Shown: in pieces, positions 11,109 through 19,676 of the stretch
Numbering within the stretch: the first letter of the stretch is position 1
How the letters are laid out: each line of letters begins with the position of its first letter
From: Brachybacterium sp. P6-10-X1
Lineage (GTDB): Bacteria > Actinomycetota > Actinomycetes > Actinomycetales > Dermabacteraceae
DNA: 64,000 bases
Assembly: GCF_001969445.1 (NCBI RefSeq)
Contig: NZ_CP017297.1
Coordinates: 930,001-994,000 of the forward strand
Reading direction: 5' to 3'
Position numbers and translations under genes: made by a program
The notes under the pieces: generated by a model
The model's database searches: none
What the model saw: only the letters and a program-made list of their open reading frames with translations
What the model was told of the DNA's origin: nothing

Positions 11109-12080
11109 TCAGGCGGGCTGCGCGGCGGAGGGGACGCCGGGCAGCTCGGCGCCGCTGCCGGGGCGGACGCCGGCGGCGTCGATGAGCGCGGAGAGGTCGG
11201 CGATGTCGCGCTCGGTGAGGTCCTGCAGCGGGCTGCGGACCGGGCCGACGTCACGCCCGACGGCAGCCAGCCCGCCCTTGATGATCGAGACGCCGTATCC
11301 CTTCACGCGGTTGCGGATCTCCAGGTACGGCAGGACGAACCGTTCGAGCTTCTCCGTGACCGCGGCGCGATCCTGATGGCGCACGTCACGGTAGAACGCC
11401 AGGGCGAACTCGGGCACGAAGTTGTACATGGCGGACGAGTAGGTGCTCATGCCCAGCTGCAGCAGCGGCAGGGCGAAGACCTCGGCGGTGGGCAGACCGC
11501 CCAGATAGAACAGTCGATCGCCGTTGCGGGTGCAGACGCGGGTGAGCTGCTCGATGTCACCGATCGCGTCCTTGAAGCCGATGAAGTTCGGATGGCGCTG
11601 CGCGAGGCGCGCGACGGTCCCGGCGGAGTAGACGGCATTGGCGCGGTTGTAGACGATGACGCCGAGGCGGGTGGCGGAGCAGACGGCGGCCACGTGGGCG
11701 CCCAGTCCCTCCTGGTCGCATTCGGTCAGGTAGGGCGGCAGCAGCAGCAGGCCCTCGGCGCCGGCGGCCTCGGCGTCCCGGGCGTTCTGGACGGCCTGGG
11801 CGGTGGACCCGGCGGCCGAGGCGAGCACGGGGACGCGGTCCCCGACCTCCTCGACGGCGGCGCGGGTGACGGTCGCGGCCTCGGCGGGGGTGAGGCTGAA
11901 GCCCTCCCCGGTGCCGCCGGCGGCGAAGAGGCCCGCGACGGGGAAGCTCGCCTGCCACGCGAGGTGCGTGCGGTAGGCGGTCTCGTCCACGGCGAGAGCG
12001 GCGTCGAACGGGGTGACCGGGAACGACAGCAGCCCTTCCTTGAGGGTGTCGGCGAGTTCCAGGGGGGTGTAACGGGCCAC
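11109..12080 (-). CDS. kdgD: 5-dehydro-4-deoxyglucarate dehydratase
   Basis: KdgD dehydrates and decarboxylates 5-dehydro-4-deoxy-D-glucarate to 2,5-dioxovalerate. It is a DapA/NAL-family TIM barrel of about 323 residues. Visible features are the FPVTPFD start, [14 protein letters not shown] substrate loop, [11 protein letters not shown] (catalytic Tyr) and [14 protein letters not shown] (Schiff-base Lys). GTG 12080 gives a start like relatives (ARYTPLEL) and lies 9 bases after AAGG. ATGs at 12086 and 12089 are alternatives. It is the first gene of the leftward operon, with a promoter cassette at 12134-12189. Confidence 0.95.
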   Translation of the reverse strand: MARYTPLELADTLKEGLLSFPVTPFDAALAVDETAYRTHLAWQASFPVAGLFAAGGTGEGFSLTPAEAATVTRAAVEEVGDRVPVLASAAGSTAQAVQNARDAEAAGAEGLLLLPPYLTECDQEGLGAHVAAVCSATRLGVIVYNRANAVYSAGTVARLAQRHPNFIGFKDAIGDIEQLTRVCTRNGDRLFYLGGLPTAEVFALPLLQLGMSTYSSAMYNFVPEFALAFYRDVRHQDRAAVTEKLERFVLPYLEIRNRVKGYGVSIIKGGLAAVGRDVGPVRSPLQDLTERDIADLSALIDAAGVRPGSGAELPGVPSAAQPA

Positions 12081-12133
12081 GTGCATCATCCTTCGGGCGA
12101 GGCGCCGGGTGGCGCGGACGGGGTCGTGCCCCG

Positions 12134-12189
12134 ACCGTAAGAACATCTGGTGATGCCTGTCCAAGCCCGATTCGGCATCCAGTGATGCC
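12134..12189 (-). promoter_or_regulatory. LysR operator-promoter cassette upstream of kdgD
   Basis: Read on the minus strand, this holds GGCATC-N4-GATGCC followed 16 bases later by a third half-site GGCATC. TTGGAC (12164-12159) and TACGGT (12139-12134) are separated by 19 bases and look like -35 and -10 boxes. The 39-base operator part matches a second copy at 13125-13163 at 34 positions, with the same orientation toward its target operon and the same -35/-10 spacing. A short palindrome, ATAC-N2-GTAT, lies just outside this copy only. Binding by the adjacent LysR protein is inferred. Confidence 0.75.
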
Positions 12190-12228
12190 ATACGGGTATT
12201 GCCGACCGCGCCGTCGCGGCGACGACCC

Positions 12229-13113
12229 TCAGCTCGAGATGGTCCGGAGCGCCTCGAGGACGCGGAACAGCGCGGGGTTGTGGGCGCGGCGGCTCCAGAT
12301 GGCGTGCAGCTCGACCGCGTCGGGGGCGAGGTCGGCCAGCCGCAGGTACTCGACGCCCTCGATCCCGAGCACGCGTGCCGATTCCGGGACGAAGGCGACG
12401 CCTCGGCCCGCCGCGACCAGCGAGATCATCGTGAGGATCTGGCTCACCGTGTGCACGACATTGCCGTGCTCGACCGGCAGCTGTCGGATGACCAGGTCGT
12501 AGAAGTACCGCGCGCGGGTGGGGTGGTGCATGATCAGCGGCTCGTCCCCGAGATCCGACGTGTGCAGCCCTCGCCCCAGGCGGGTCAGCGGATGGCCGGT
12601 CGGGACGGCGAGCAGGAGGTGCTCGGAGAACAGCAGCCACGACTCGAACAGCTCGGAGTCGAACGGCGGCCGTGCGAGCCCGAGATCGAGATCGCCGGCC
12701 TGCAGAGCACTCACCTGCTCGCCGGTGACCTGCTCCTCGAGGGTGAGGTCGACATCCGGCAGGGCACCGGTGATCTCTCTCAGCAGCGGGCCCAGCAGGC
12801 TGAACCCGGTCGCGGCCGTGAAGCCGATCCGGATCTCGCCGGCGCGGCCCGAGGCGATCCGTCGCGCCGCGGCCGGAGCCCGGTCGGCGGCGACCACCAG
12901 CCGCCGCGCCTCGGCCAGGAATGCTTCTCCGGCCGCGGTCAGCGACACCTTCCGGCTGTCGCGCTCCAGCAGGGCGACACCCACGCTGCGCTCCAGCTTC
13001 TGGATCTGACGGCTCAGCGGCGGCTGGGTCATCGCGAGCCGCTCCGCGGCGCGGCCGAAGTGCAGCTCCTCGGCGACGGCGATGAAGTGGCGGGCCTGGT
13101 CCAAGGTGAACAC
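12229..13113 (-). CDS. LysR family transcriptional regulator of the glucarate island
   Basis: This 294-residue LysR regulator has an N-terminal winged helix-turn-helix ([40 protein letters not shown], residues 2-41) and a substrate-binding domain from about residue 90. GTG 13113 follows GGAG with a 7-base spacer. It sits between the kdgD operon (same strand, downstream) and the divergent tct operon. The near-identical cassettes upstream of both are the obvious candidate targets, and the right-hand one also abuts its own start. The effector is probably a sugar diacid or intermediate, by context only. Confidence 0.93.
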   Translation of the reverse strand: MFTLDQARHFIAVAEELHFGRAAERLAMTQPPLSRQIQKLERSVGVALLERDSRKVSLTAAGEAFLAEARRLVVAADRAPAAARRIASGRAGEIRIGFTAATGFSLLGPLLREITGALPDVDLTLEEQVTGEQVSALQAGDLDLGLARPPFDSELFESWLLFSEHLLLAVPTGHPLTRLGRGLHTSDLGDEPLIMHHPTRARYFYDLVIRQLPVEHGNVVHTVSQILTMISLVAAGRGVAFVPESARVLGIEGVEYLRLADLAPDAVELHAIWSRRAHNPALFRVLEALRTISS

Positions 13114-13124
13114 GATGCACTCCA

Positions 13125-13180
13125 GGTATCACTCGATGCCGTAACGGGCTTGGACAGGCATCGTAGACGCTCTCTACGGT
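13125..13180 (+). promoter_or_regulatory. LysR operator-promoter cassette upstream of the tct operon
   Basis: This is the second copy of the cassette described at 12134-12189. Half-sites GGTATC-N4-GATGCC-N16-GGCATC occupy 13125-13162. TTGGAC (13150-13155) and TACGGT (13175-13180) are again 19 bases apart. It drives rightward toward tctC (start 13267). Its left end is 12 bases from the lysR start codon, so the same site could autoregulate lysR. Confidence 0.75.
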
Positions 13181-13266
13181 CGACGCATCGCAGCATTCGT
13201 GGTCCGGTGCACGCCGACCGATCGCCGCCCCACCGAACACCGCCGTTCCGACCCAGGAGATCCCCC

Positions 13267-14298
13267 GTGTCCTTCACCCCGAATCGCCGTTCCGTCCTGG
13301 GGCTGTCCGCGGCCTCCGCGACCGCCCTCGCTCTCACCGCCTGCGGCGGGAACCTCGCCTCCGGGTCCGGACCCGAGGATGCCGCCTCCGACTCCGGCGG
13401 CGGAGGCGACTTCCCGTCCGGCGCGGTCACCCTGCACGTCGGTCAGGCCGCGGGCGGATCCACCGACCGCATCGCCCGCGCCACGGCCGACGGCCTCAGC
13501 GCCGAGCTCGGCGTCTCCGTGCCGGTGGTCAACAGCCCCGGCGCCAACGGTGCGCTGGCGACGCAGGAGGTGGCCGGGATGGCCCCCGACGGGCAGAACC
13601 TGATCCTGCTCAACGCCACCCTGATCACCATCACCCCACTCGCCCTGGGCGAGGACGAGGTCCCCTCGCTCGACGACCTGGACGTGCTCAAGGGCCTGTC
13701 CCAGGACGACTACATCCTGGTCGCCAGCGCGGAGTCCGGATTCACGACCCTCGAGGACGTCAAGGCCGCCAGCGGCGACCTCACCATGGGGACCACCGGC
13801 GTCGGCACCGGCTCCCAGCTGTCCCAGGCGATCCTGTTCGCCCAGGCAGGCATCGAGGGCAGCGAGGTCCCGTTCGACTCCGGCTCGCCCGCTCTGACGG
13901 CGGTCATGGGCGATCAGGTCGATGTCGCCACCATCCAGCTCGGCGAGGCGAAGCCGCAGATCGATGCCGGCACCGTGGTCCCGATCGTCATCTTCTCCGA
14001 GGAGCGCAACACCTACCTGCCCGACGCTCCCACGGCGATCGAGGAGGGCTACGAGGTGCCGGTCTCCCAGTACCGGGCGGTCGCCGCTCCGAAGGGCCTG
14101 CCCGAGGACGTCAAGAAGACGCTGATCGCCGGCATCGACGCGACGCTGGAATCGGAGTCCTACCAGGAGTTCAACGAGAAGAACATGTTCACCCCCACGG
14201 GCATCTCGGGCGAGGAGGTCCTCACGACGTGGAACGAGCTGGCGACGACCTACCGCGAGCTGACTGAGCAGCACGGCATCTCGCTCGCCGCGGAGTGA
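13267..14298 (+). CDS. tctC: Tripartite tricarboxylate transporter substrate-binding lipoprotein (TctC/Bug family)
   Basis: This is the extracytoplasmic receptor of a TTT system, 343 residues long. The N-terminus has a twin-arginine-like RRSVLGLS and a lipobox LTAC with the lipidated Cys at position 26. The mature protein begins after a Gly/Ser/Asp-rich linker. Bug-family features include QAAGGSTDRIARATADGL, NSPGANGALATQEVAG and GTTGVGTGSQLS. GTG 13267 follows AGGAG with about an 8-base spacer. The location beside glucarate genes, and the shared operator, suggest a sugar-diacid ligand. That is inferred. Confidence 0.93.
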   Translation: MSFTPNRRSVLGLSAASATALALTACGGNLASGSGPEDAASDSGGGGDFPSGAVTLHVGQAAGGSTDRIARATADGLSAELGVSVPVVNSPGANGALATQEVAGMAPDGQNLILLNATLITITPLALGEDEVPSLDDLDVLKGLSQDDYILVASAESGFTTLEDVKAASGDLTMGTTGVGTGSQLSQAILFAQAGIEGSEVPFDSGSPALTAVMGDQVDVATIQLGEAKPQIDAGTVVPIVIFSEERNTYLPDAPTAIEEGYEVPVSQYRAVAAPKGLPEDVKKTLIAGIDATLESESYQEFNEKNMFTPTGISGEEVLTTWNELATTYRELTEQHGISLAAE

Positions 14299-14338
14299 GC
14301 GAGCAGGCCGTCCATCCACCGACCGGAGGCGCACGGAG

Positions 14339-14956
14339 ATGAGCCGCACCATGACCCCACCCACCGACCGCAGTGCCGGCCCGGCCACCGACGACACCGC
14401 GCCCGAGGGCTCTGCCGCGGATCCGGGCCCGGATGCCTCGGACCAGGCCGTTGCGGCCCATGCCCTCGGCCCGGCCGACGAACCCGACCTCGTCATCCAC
14501 GAGGAGGACGGTCCGGGGCCTGCCGGCCCGGGGGCCAATCTCGTGGCCGGCCTGGCCGCGCTCGCCCTGGCCGTCTTCGGCGTCGTCGGCGCCGTCGGGC
14601 TCGGAGTGGGCTCCCCCGCCCGACCCGAGCCCGGGACCTGGCCCTTCGTGATCAGCGTGGTGATCGGTGTGCTGGCGCTCGCCCAGCTGCTGGTCGGTCG
14701 TCGCGGCAGCGGCGGCGAACGGTTCTCGCGGGCCTCCCTGATCCCCGTCGTCGGGTTCCTGACCCTGCTGGCGATGGTGGCCCTGATGCCGGTGGTCGGC
14801 TTCGAGATCCCCGCCGCGCTGCTCTGCTTCGTCTGGCTGAAGATCCTTGGCGGTGAGTCCTGGCGGTCCGCGCTGCTGGGCTCGGTCTTGATCCCCGTCG
14901 CGTTCTACCTGATCTTCATCGCGGCGCTGGGCACCTCCGTCCCGCACCTGTTCTGA
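14339..14956 (+). CDS. tctB: Tripartite tricarboxylate transporter small membrane subunit (TctB)
   Basis: This is a 205-residue DUF1468/TctB protein. The first 65 residues are a charged cytoplasmic extension, longer than in typical TctB. Four hydrophobic segments follow, starting at LVAGLAALALAVFGVVGAVGLG, then a GTWPFVISVVIGVLALAQLL pair, a third around PVVGFLTLLAMVALMPVVGF and a last one near the C-terminus. GGAGG lies 9 bases before ATG 14339; a second ATG at 14351 is possible. It pairs with the TctA subunit 22 bases downstream. Confidence 0.88.
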   Translation: MSRTMTPPTDRSAGPATDDTAPEGSAADPGPDASDQAVAAHALGPADEPDLVIHEEDGPGPAGPGANLVAGLAALALAVFGVVGAVGLGVGSPARPEPGTWPFVISVVIGVLALAQLLVGRRGSGGERFSRASLIPVVGFLTLLAMVALMPVVGFEIPAALLCFVWLKILGGESWRSALLGSVLIPVAFYLIFIAALGTSVPHLF

Positions 14957-14977
14957 CCGCCGACCCGGAGACACACC

Positions 14978-16549
14978 ATGGATTTCCTCCAGCCGGTCCT
15001 GGACGGCTTCGGCACCGTCACGGACCCCACGAACCTGCTGTACTGCCTGCTCGGTGTCGTGATCGGCATGCTCGTCGGCGTCCTGCCGGGCCTCGGCCCG
15101 GCGGCGACCATCGCGATCCTGCTGCCGCTGACCTACGCCGTCGAGCCGGTCACCGCGATCATCCTGCTGGCCGGCATCTTCTACGGCGCCCAGTACGGCG
15201 GGACGATCACCTCGGTGCTGCTGCGCCTGCCCGGCGAGGCGTCCACCGTGGTCACCACCTTCGACGGCTACGCCCTCGCCAAGCAGGGCCGGGCCGGCAC
15301 CGCACTCGGTGTCGCCGCCATCGCCTCGTTCGTCGGCGGCACCGTCGCCATCATCGCTCTCACCGTCCTGGCGCCGCTGGTCGCCGGCTTCGCGCTGGAC
15401 TTCGGCCCGCCCGAGTACACCGCTCTGGCACTGGTGGGCATCCTGCTGGTCGCCACCATCTCCAGCGGATCGAAGCTCAAGGCGATGATCGCCGCAGCGA
15501 TCGGCCTGCTGCTGGCCACCGTCGGCCGGGACACCTTCACCGGTGCCGAGCGCTACACCTTCGACAATCTCTCCCTGGCCGACGGCATCAGCTTCGTGAC
15601 CGTGGCGATGGGGCTGTTCGGCGTCGGCGAGATCCTCGCCAACATGGAGGAGCGTCACCGCACCGCACAGTCCCCGATCGCCGTCGAGAACGTCTGGCCC
15701 ACCCGCTCGGACCTGAGGACCTCGATCGCCCCGGTCGGCCGCGGATCCGTGCTCGGCTTCTTCCTCGGCATCCTGCCCGGAGGCGGCGCCACCATCTCGT
15801 CCATGGCCGCCTATGCGATGGAGAAGAAGCGCGACAAGCATCCTGAGCGCTTCGGTCGGGGCGCTGTCGAAGGGGTCGCCGCGCCGGAGTCGGCCAATAA
15901 TGCGGCCGCGACCAGCTCCTTCATTCCGCTGCTGACGCTCGGCATCCCCGCCAACGCCACCATGGCCGTCATCTTCGGGGCCCTGCTGATCCAGGGCGTC
16001 ACCCCTGGCCCGCAGCTGATCACCGATGACCCGGAGCTGTTCTGGGGCGTGGTGAACTCGATGTACATCGGCAATCTGATCCTGCTGATCCTGGCGATCC
16101 CGCTGGTGGGCCTCTTCGTCCGCATCCTGCGGGTGCGCGGAGCGATCCTGGCCCCGATCACGGCGCTGATCACCCTGCTGGGCGCCTACACGGTCCGCAA
16201 CTCGATGTTCGACGTGCTGCTCGTGGTGCTGTTCGGAGCGCTGGGCTACCTGATGAAGAAGTTCGCCTTCGAACCGGGGCCCCTGGTGCTGGCCTTCGTG
16301 CTGGGAGCGTTGCTGGAATCGAATCTGCGACGGTCCCTGCTGGTCCTCGGCGGCGACCTGACCGGGTTCGTGACCCGCCCGATCACGGCCGTGCTGCTGG
16401 CGCTGTTCGTCGTCGTCGCCGTCCTGCCGATCATCCGCTCCGCCTCCCGCCGCCGCACCCCCTCAGGACCGTCCACGCCCTCCGGCACCACCGCCGGGCC
16501 CTCCGGCGCCGCCGCGGACGCGGAGCAGAACACCAAGGAGAACGCATGA
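14978..16549 (+). CDS. tctA: Tripartite tricarboxylate transporter large membrane subunit (TctA)
   Basis: TctA is the main membrane subunit of TTT carriers. It has 523 residues with about twelve hydrophobic segments. The family motifs are clear: GVLPGLGPAATIAILLPLTY near residue 30, YGAQYGGTITSVLLRLPGEASTVVTTFDGY, and the second half-repeat GILPGGGATISSMAAYAMEKK near residue 265 with PESANNAAATSSFIPLLTLGIPANA. The C-terminal 40 residues are Ser/Thr/Pro/Gly-rich. Its stop overlaps the start of the following usp gene by ATGA. Confidence 0.95.
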   Translation: MDFLQPVLDGFGTVTDPTNLLYCLLGVVIGMLVGVLPGLGPAATIAILLPLTYAVEPVTAIILLAGIFYGAQYGGTITSVLLRLPGEASTVVTTFDGYALAKQGRAGTALGVAAIASFVGGTVAIIALTVLAPLVAGFALDFGPPEYTALALVGILLVATISSGSKLKAMIAAAIGLLLATVGRDTFTGAERYTFDNLSLADGISFVTVAMGLFGVGEILANMEERHRTAQSPIAVENVWPTRSDLRTSIAPVGRGSVLGFFLGILPGGGATISSMAAYAMEKKRDKHPERFGRGAVEGVAAPESANNAAATSSFIPLLTLGIPANATMAVIFGALLIQGVTPGPQLITDDPELFWGVVNSMYIGNLILLILAIPLVGLFVRILRVRGAILAPITALITLLGAYTVRNSMFDVLLVVLFGALGYLMKKFAFEPGPLVLAFVLGALLESNLRRSLLVLGGDLTGFVTRPITAVLLALFVVVAVLPIIRSASRRRTPSGPSTPSGTTAGPSGAAADAEQNTKENA

Positions 16550-16941
16550 CCATCGTGATCGCCTATGTCCCGACCCCGGTCGGGGAAGCCGCCGTGGCCG
16601 CCGGCATCGAGCAGGCGCGCCAGCGCGACGAGGATCTGCTGATCGTCAACTCCCGCCGGGAGGGGGTGGCGGTGGACCAGTCCGCCGCGAGCGATGCCGA
16701 CCGCGACCGCCTGCACGAGCAGGTCCGGGCGGCCGGTGTTCCGGTCCAGTTCCACCGCCAGCATCACGGTGACGACGTGGCCGAGGTGATCCTCGAGCTG
16801 GCGGCCGAGCGGGACGCCTCCATGATCGTGATCGGCGTGCGCAATCGCTCGCAGGTCGGCAAGTTCATCATGGGATCGACCGCGCAGCGCATCCTGCTGC
16901 AGGCCGACCGCACGGTGCTGGCGGCGAAGCTGCCCGCGTAA
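16546..16941 (+). CDS. Universal stress protein (UspA family), coupled to the transporter operon
   Basis: This 131-residue protein has the Usp alpha/beta fold. The ATP-binding signature is present at the C-terminus (VIGVRNRSQVGKFIMGSTAQRILLQA, G-x2-G-x9-G-S/T type). The ATG overlaps the tctA stop (ATGA), so it is the last cistron of the tct operon. Usp genes attached to TTT or TRAP transporter operons are known, and some bind nucleotides near the carrier. A regulatory role for transport is inferred. Confidence 0.92.
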   Translation: MTIVIAYVPTPVGEAAVAAGIEQARQRDEDLLIVNSRREGVAVDQSAASDADRDRLHEQVRAAGVPVQFHRQHHGDDVAEVILELAAERDASMIVIGVRNRSQVGKFIMGSTAQRILLQADRTVLAAKLPA

Positions 16942-16964
16942 CAGGTGTCATCCCGAGTCTGGGC

Positions 16965-16999
16965 GCTCCGCCGGCCGGGAGCTCACCGCCGGTCGGAGC
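16965..16999. terminator. Hairpin between the convergent usp and GntR genes
   Basis: GCTCCG (16965-16970) pairs with CGGAGC (16994-16999), and CCGGC pairs with GCCGG inside it across a one-base bulge, leaving a 12-base loop. The position between two 3' ends fits a bidirectional terminator. No T-tract is present. Confidence 0.55.
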
Positions 17000-17032
17000 T
17001 TCCCCGGGGCACGCTCGCCGCAGGGCAGCCGC

Positions 17033-17713
17033 TCACTGGCCCGCCAGCCGCCGCCGCGATCCCACCAGGTGCGTGCGCATCGCCGCATCCGCCGCGCGGG
17101 CATCGCCGGCCGTGATCGCCGCCAGGACGGCGGCGTGCTCGTGACGGACGGTCCCGTCGGTCGTCGCGGAATCCGCGGATGCCTCGAGACGTCGGCGCGG
17201 CATGGCGATCATCGTCGGCCCGAGAGCATCGACCAGGTCGAGGACGAAGGGGTTGCCCGACGCCTCCGCGACGGCGCGGTGAAAGGCGAAGTCGTGCTCG
17301 AGCGCGGCGGCCGGTGCCCCGACGACCTCGGCGAAGCGGGCCAGGGCATCGCCCATCGCGGCGAGGTCCGCCTCGCTGCGACGCTCGGCGGCGAGGGCGG
17401 CCGCCTCGGATTCCACCGCGGTGCGCAGCTCCAGCAGGGCGCGCCGGTCCGCGACCGTGCGGACCGGTCGGGCCGGCCACGCGCCCTCGGAGTCGGCCGG
17501 CGGGGTCAGCGCGTAGCTGCCCGCGCCGCGTCGGGTGCGGACCAGCCCGTCGGCCCGCAAGCGGGTGATGGCTTCGCGGACGACGGTGCGGCTGACGTCG
17601 TGGGCGGCGATGAGCTCGCTCTCGCTGGGCAGCTTCTGGCCGGGCGCGATCTCGCCGTCGACGATGCGGCGGCGCAGCTCCTCGACGAGGGCGGCGGTGC
17701 GGTGCGCGGCCAT
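17033..17713 (-). CDS. GntR/FadR family transcriptional regulator with FCD domain
   Basis: This 226-residue regulator has an N-terminal winged helix (VEELRRRIVDGEIAPGQKLPSESELIAAHDVSRTVVREAITRLRADGLV, residues 10-58). The C-terminal all-helical FCD domain carries candidate metal or effector histidines in DFAFHRAVAEASGNPFV, VRHEHAAVLAAI and AAMRTHL. FCD regulators commonly sense sugar acids and organic acids. The gene starts only 2 bases after the stop of the dehydratase-like gene upstream, so the two are co-transcribed. A local regulator of that gene is the likely role. Confidence 0.93.
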   Translation of the reverse strand: MAAHRTAALVEELRRRIVDGEIAPGQKLPSESELIAAHDVSRTVVREAITRLRADGLVRTRRGAGSYALTPPADSEGAWPARPVRTVADRRALLELRTAVESEAAALAAERRSEADLAAMGDALARFAEVVGAPAAALEHDFAFHRAVAEASGNPFVLDLVDALGPTMIAMPRRRLEASADSATTDGTVRHEHAAVLAAITAGDARAADAAMRTHLVGSRRRLAGQ

Positions 17714-17715
17714 GA

Positions 17716-18849
17716 TCAGGCCGTGCCGAACTCGACCGACTCGGTGGTCCAGGCCCGCGCCTGTCCGCTCAGGGTGATGCCGAGGCCGGGTCGGTCGGGG
17801 ACCAGCATGCGGCCGTCACGGGTCTCCAGCCGCTCCTCGAACAGCGGGTCGAGCCAGTCGAAGTGCTCGACCCATGTCTCGCGCGGGTAGATCGCGGCCA
17901 GGTGCAGGTGGATCTCCATCGCGAAGTGCGGGGCGAGATCGAGGCCGGCGTGGTCGGCGAGGGTGGCGAGCTTCAGGAAGGGGCTGATCCCACCGACCCG
18001 CGGGGCATCGGGCTGGAGGACGTCGCAGGCCCGGGCGTCGATCAGACGCTCGTGCTCGGTCACGGAGGCGAGCATCTCCCCGGTGGCGATCGGGGTGTCC
18101 AGGGCGCTCGCGAGTGCGGCGTGGCCCTCGGCGTCCTCGGCGTCCAGCGGTTCCTCGATCCACACCAGATCGAACTCCTCCAGCGCCCGCCCCATGCGCA
18201 GGGCGGTGCGCCGATCCCACTGCTGGTTCGCGTCGACCATCAGCGGGATCTCCGGACCGAGGTGCTCGCGGACGGCGGCGACCCGGCGCAGGTCCTCGGC
18301 GCCGTCGGGCAGGCCGACCTTGATCTTGATCCCGCCGATCCCCTCGGCCAGGGAGCGGTCGGCGCGCTCGCGCACCTCGTCCAGCGAAGCGTGCAGGAAT
18401 CCTCCGGAGGTGTCGTAGGTCCGCACGCTGTCCCTGTGCGCCCCGAGCAGCTTCGCCAGCGGCAGCCCTGCGCGCTTGGCCTTGAGGTCGTACAGCGCGA
18501 TGTCGATCGCCGCCAGCGCCTGGGTGGCGACCCCGGAACGGCCGACGGAGGCCCCGGCCCAGAGCAGCTTCGTGTACAGCTTGGCGATGTCGCTGGGGTC
18601 CTCCCCGATCGCCGCCTCGGCGACCTCCTTCGCATGCGCGTACTGCGCCGGACCGCCGGCACGCTTGGAGTAGCTGACGCCGAGGCCCTCGTGTCCCTGC
18701 TCGGTGGTGATCTCGGCGAAGAGGAAGACGACCTCGGTCATCGGGCGCTGACGCCCCGTGAAGACCTTCGCGTCGGAGATCGGGGTGGCCAGCGGGAGGG
18801 TCGCCGTCGACAGGCGGAGGTGGCGGATGGCATCGGGCGTGTACGTCAT
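17716..18849 (-). CDS. Enolase-superfamily sugar-acid dehydratase, probable L-talarate/galactarate dehydratase
   Basis: This 377-residue mandelate-racemase-subgroup enzyme removes water from an acid sugar. Features in order are GHEGLGVSYSKRAGGPAQYAHAKE, the KxK base in IKIKVGLPDG near residue 195, metal ligands in LMVDANQQWD, WIEEPLDAED and IATGEM, and the catalytic His in APHFAMEIHLHLAA near residue 325. The SKR loop and this His/Glu arrangement resemble talarate/galactarate dehydratases, but related activities cannot be excluded. ATG 18849 follows AAGGA with a 6-base spacer. It is the first gene of a two-gene unit with the GntR regulator. Confidence 0.8.
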   Translation of the reverse strand: MTYTPDAIRHLRLSTATLPLATPISDAKVFTGRQRPMTEVVFLFAEITTEQGHEGLGVSYSKRAGGPAQYAHAKEVAEAAIGEDPSDIAKLYTKLLWAGASVGRSGVATQALAAIDIALYDLKAKRAGLPLAKLLGAHRDSVRTYDTSGGFLHASLDEVRERADRSLAEGIGGIKIKVGLPDGAEDLRRVAAVREHLGPEIPLMVDANQQWDRRTALRMGRALEEFDLVWIEEPLDAEDAEGHAALASALDTPIATGEMLASVTEHERLIDARACDVLQPDAPRVGGISPFLKLATLADHAGLDLAPHFAMEIHLHLAAIYPRETWVEHFDWLDPLFEERLETRDGRMLVPDRPGLGITLSGQARAWTTESVEFGTA

Positions 18850-18882
18850 GGCAGTCCTTCGTCGGGCGGTCGAGATTCACCT

Positions 18883-18916
18883 ATCATACAAGTCGGTGAC
18901 CTGTTTCATACGTGTT
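18883..18916 (-). promoter_or_regulatory. Promoter region of the dehydratase-GntR unit, candidate GntR operator
   Basis: On the minus strand a TATGAT hexamer (18888-18883) is a good -10 box, 33 bases before the start codon. The surrounding stretch is unusually AT-rich for this genome and contains two TCATAC copies on the plus strand, 25 bases apart. No convincing -35 box or full palindrome was found. Binding by the downstream GntR protein is inferred. Confidence 0.5.
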
Positions 18917-18949
18917 GCGGGCACGTCGATCCCGCCCGGCCGTGCCCGC
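18917..18949 (-). terminator. Hairpin downstream of the M23 peptidase gene
   Basis: GCGGGCACG (18917-18925) pairs perfectly with CGTGCCCGC (18941-18949) around a 15-base loop. It lies 40 bases after the M23 stop codon on the minus strand and directly before the promoter of the dehydratase gene, so it probably ends the ATP-grasp operon transcript. There is no T-tract. Confidence 0.5.
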
Positions 18950-18989
18950 CTCCTCGACCCCACGGACTCCTTCGACGCCGGCGACCCGC

Positions 18990-19676
18990 TCATGGCATGT
19001 CGAGCACCGTGCCGTTGCGCGGCAGACCGCCCGGGAAAGTGATCGCCACGGCGCCCGCGGCCGAGGGGTCGGCGGCGGTCATGGCCTGCAGGTGCAGGTG
19101 CGGCTCGGTGCTGTTGCCGGAGTTGCCGCAGCCGGCCAACCGCTCCCCGGCCGCGACCCGCTGCCCGGGACGCACGACGAGGCTGCCGCGCCGCAGGTGG
19201 CACAGGGCGAGGTACACGACGCGGACGTCGCCGGACGCACCGGTGTCGGCTGGGTCGCCGGGAGCACCGTCGTGGGTCGACATCCGCGGCGCCGTCGCCC
19301 GCAGGATCACGTGGTTCCCGGCCAGGCCGGCCCAGCCGTCGGCGAGGCGGCGGCGCTGGGTCAGCGCGTAGCCGACCGACGGCAGACCCCGACGGGCCGG
19401 ATGGTCCGGCTCGCCGTCGTGGGCCGCCACCACCTCGCCGTCCAGCGGCGCCAGCAGCTCCCGCCCGAACCCGGGGAACGCCTCGGGGGGCTCCGGGGCC
19501 ACCAGGGAGCGCAGGCGCACCGGTGCGGTGCGGCCGCGGTCGTCGGCCGGGACCAGGTCGATCGAGTGGTCCAGGGCGAGCAGGGAGATGCCGTGGCTGG
19601 GCACCCGATCCGCAGGGCTGTTCTGCACCAGCCAGCGGCCGTGGCCCGGATGCCCCAGAAGCAGCGGCGCTGTCAT
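18990..19676 (-). CDS. M23 family (LytM-like) metallopeptidase
   Basis: This 228-residue protein has an M23 peptidase fold. The second zinc/catalytic motif is seen in GNSGNSTEPHLHLQ (HxH) near residue 200. The first ligand is probably in the SHGISLLALDHSIDLVPA stretch near residue 30, then a LLAPLDGEVVAAHDG beta-segment. No signal peptide is visible, which is odd for a cell-wall enzyme. ATG 19676 is preceded by GGAGAG and overlaps the stop of a small repeat-containing frame (ATGA). It is the last gene of the ATP-grasp/alpha-E operon. Confidence 0.8.
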   Translation of the reverse strand: MTAPLLLGHPGHGRWLVQNSPADRVPSHGISLLALDHSIDLVPADDRGRTAPVRLRSLVAPEPPEAFPGFGRELLAPLDGEVVAAHDGEPDHPARRGLPSVGYALTQRRRLADGWAGLAGNHVILRATAPRMSTHDGAPGDPADTGASGDVRVVYLALCHLRRGSLVVRPGQRVAAGERLAGCGNSGNSTEPHLHLQAMTAADPSAAGAVAITFPGGLPRNGTVLDMP

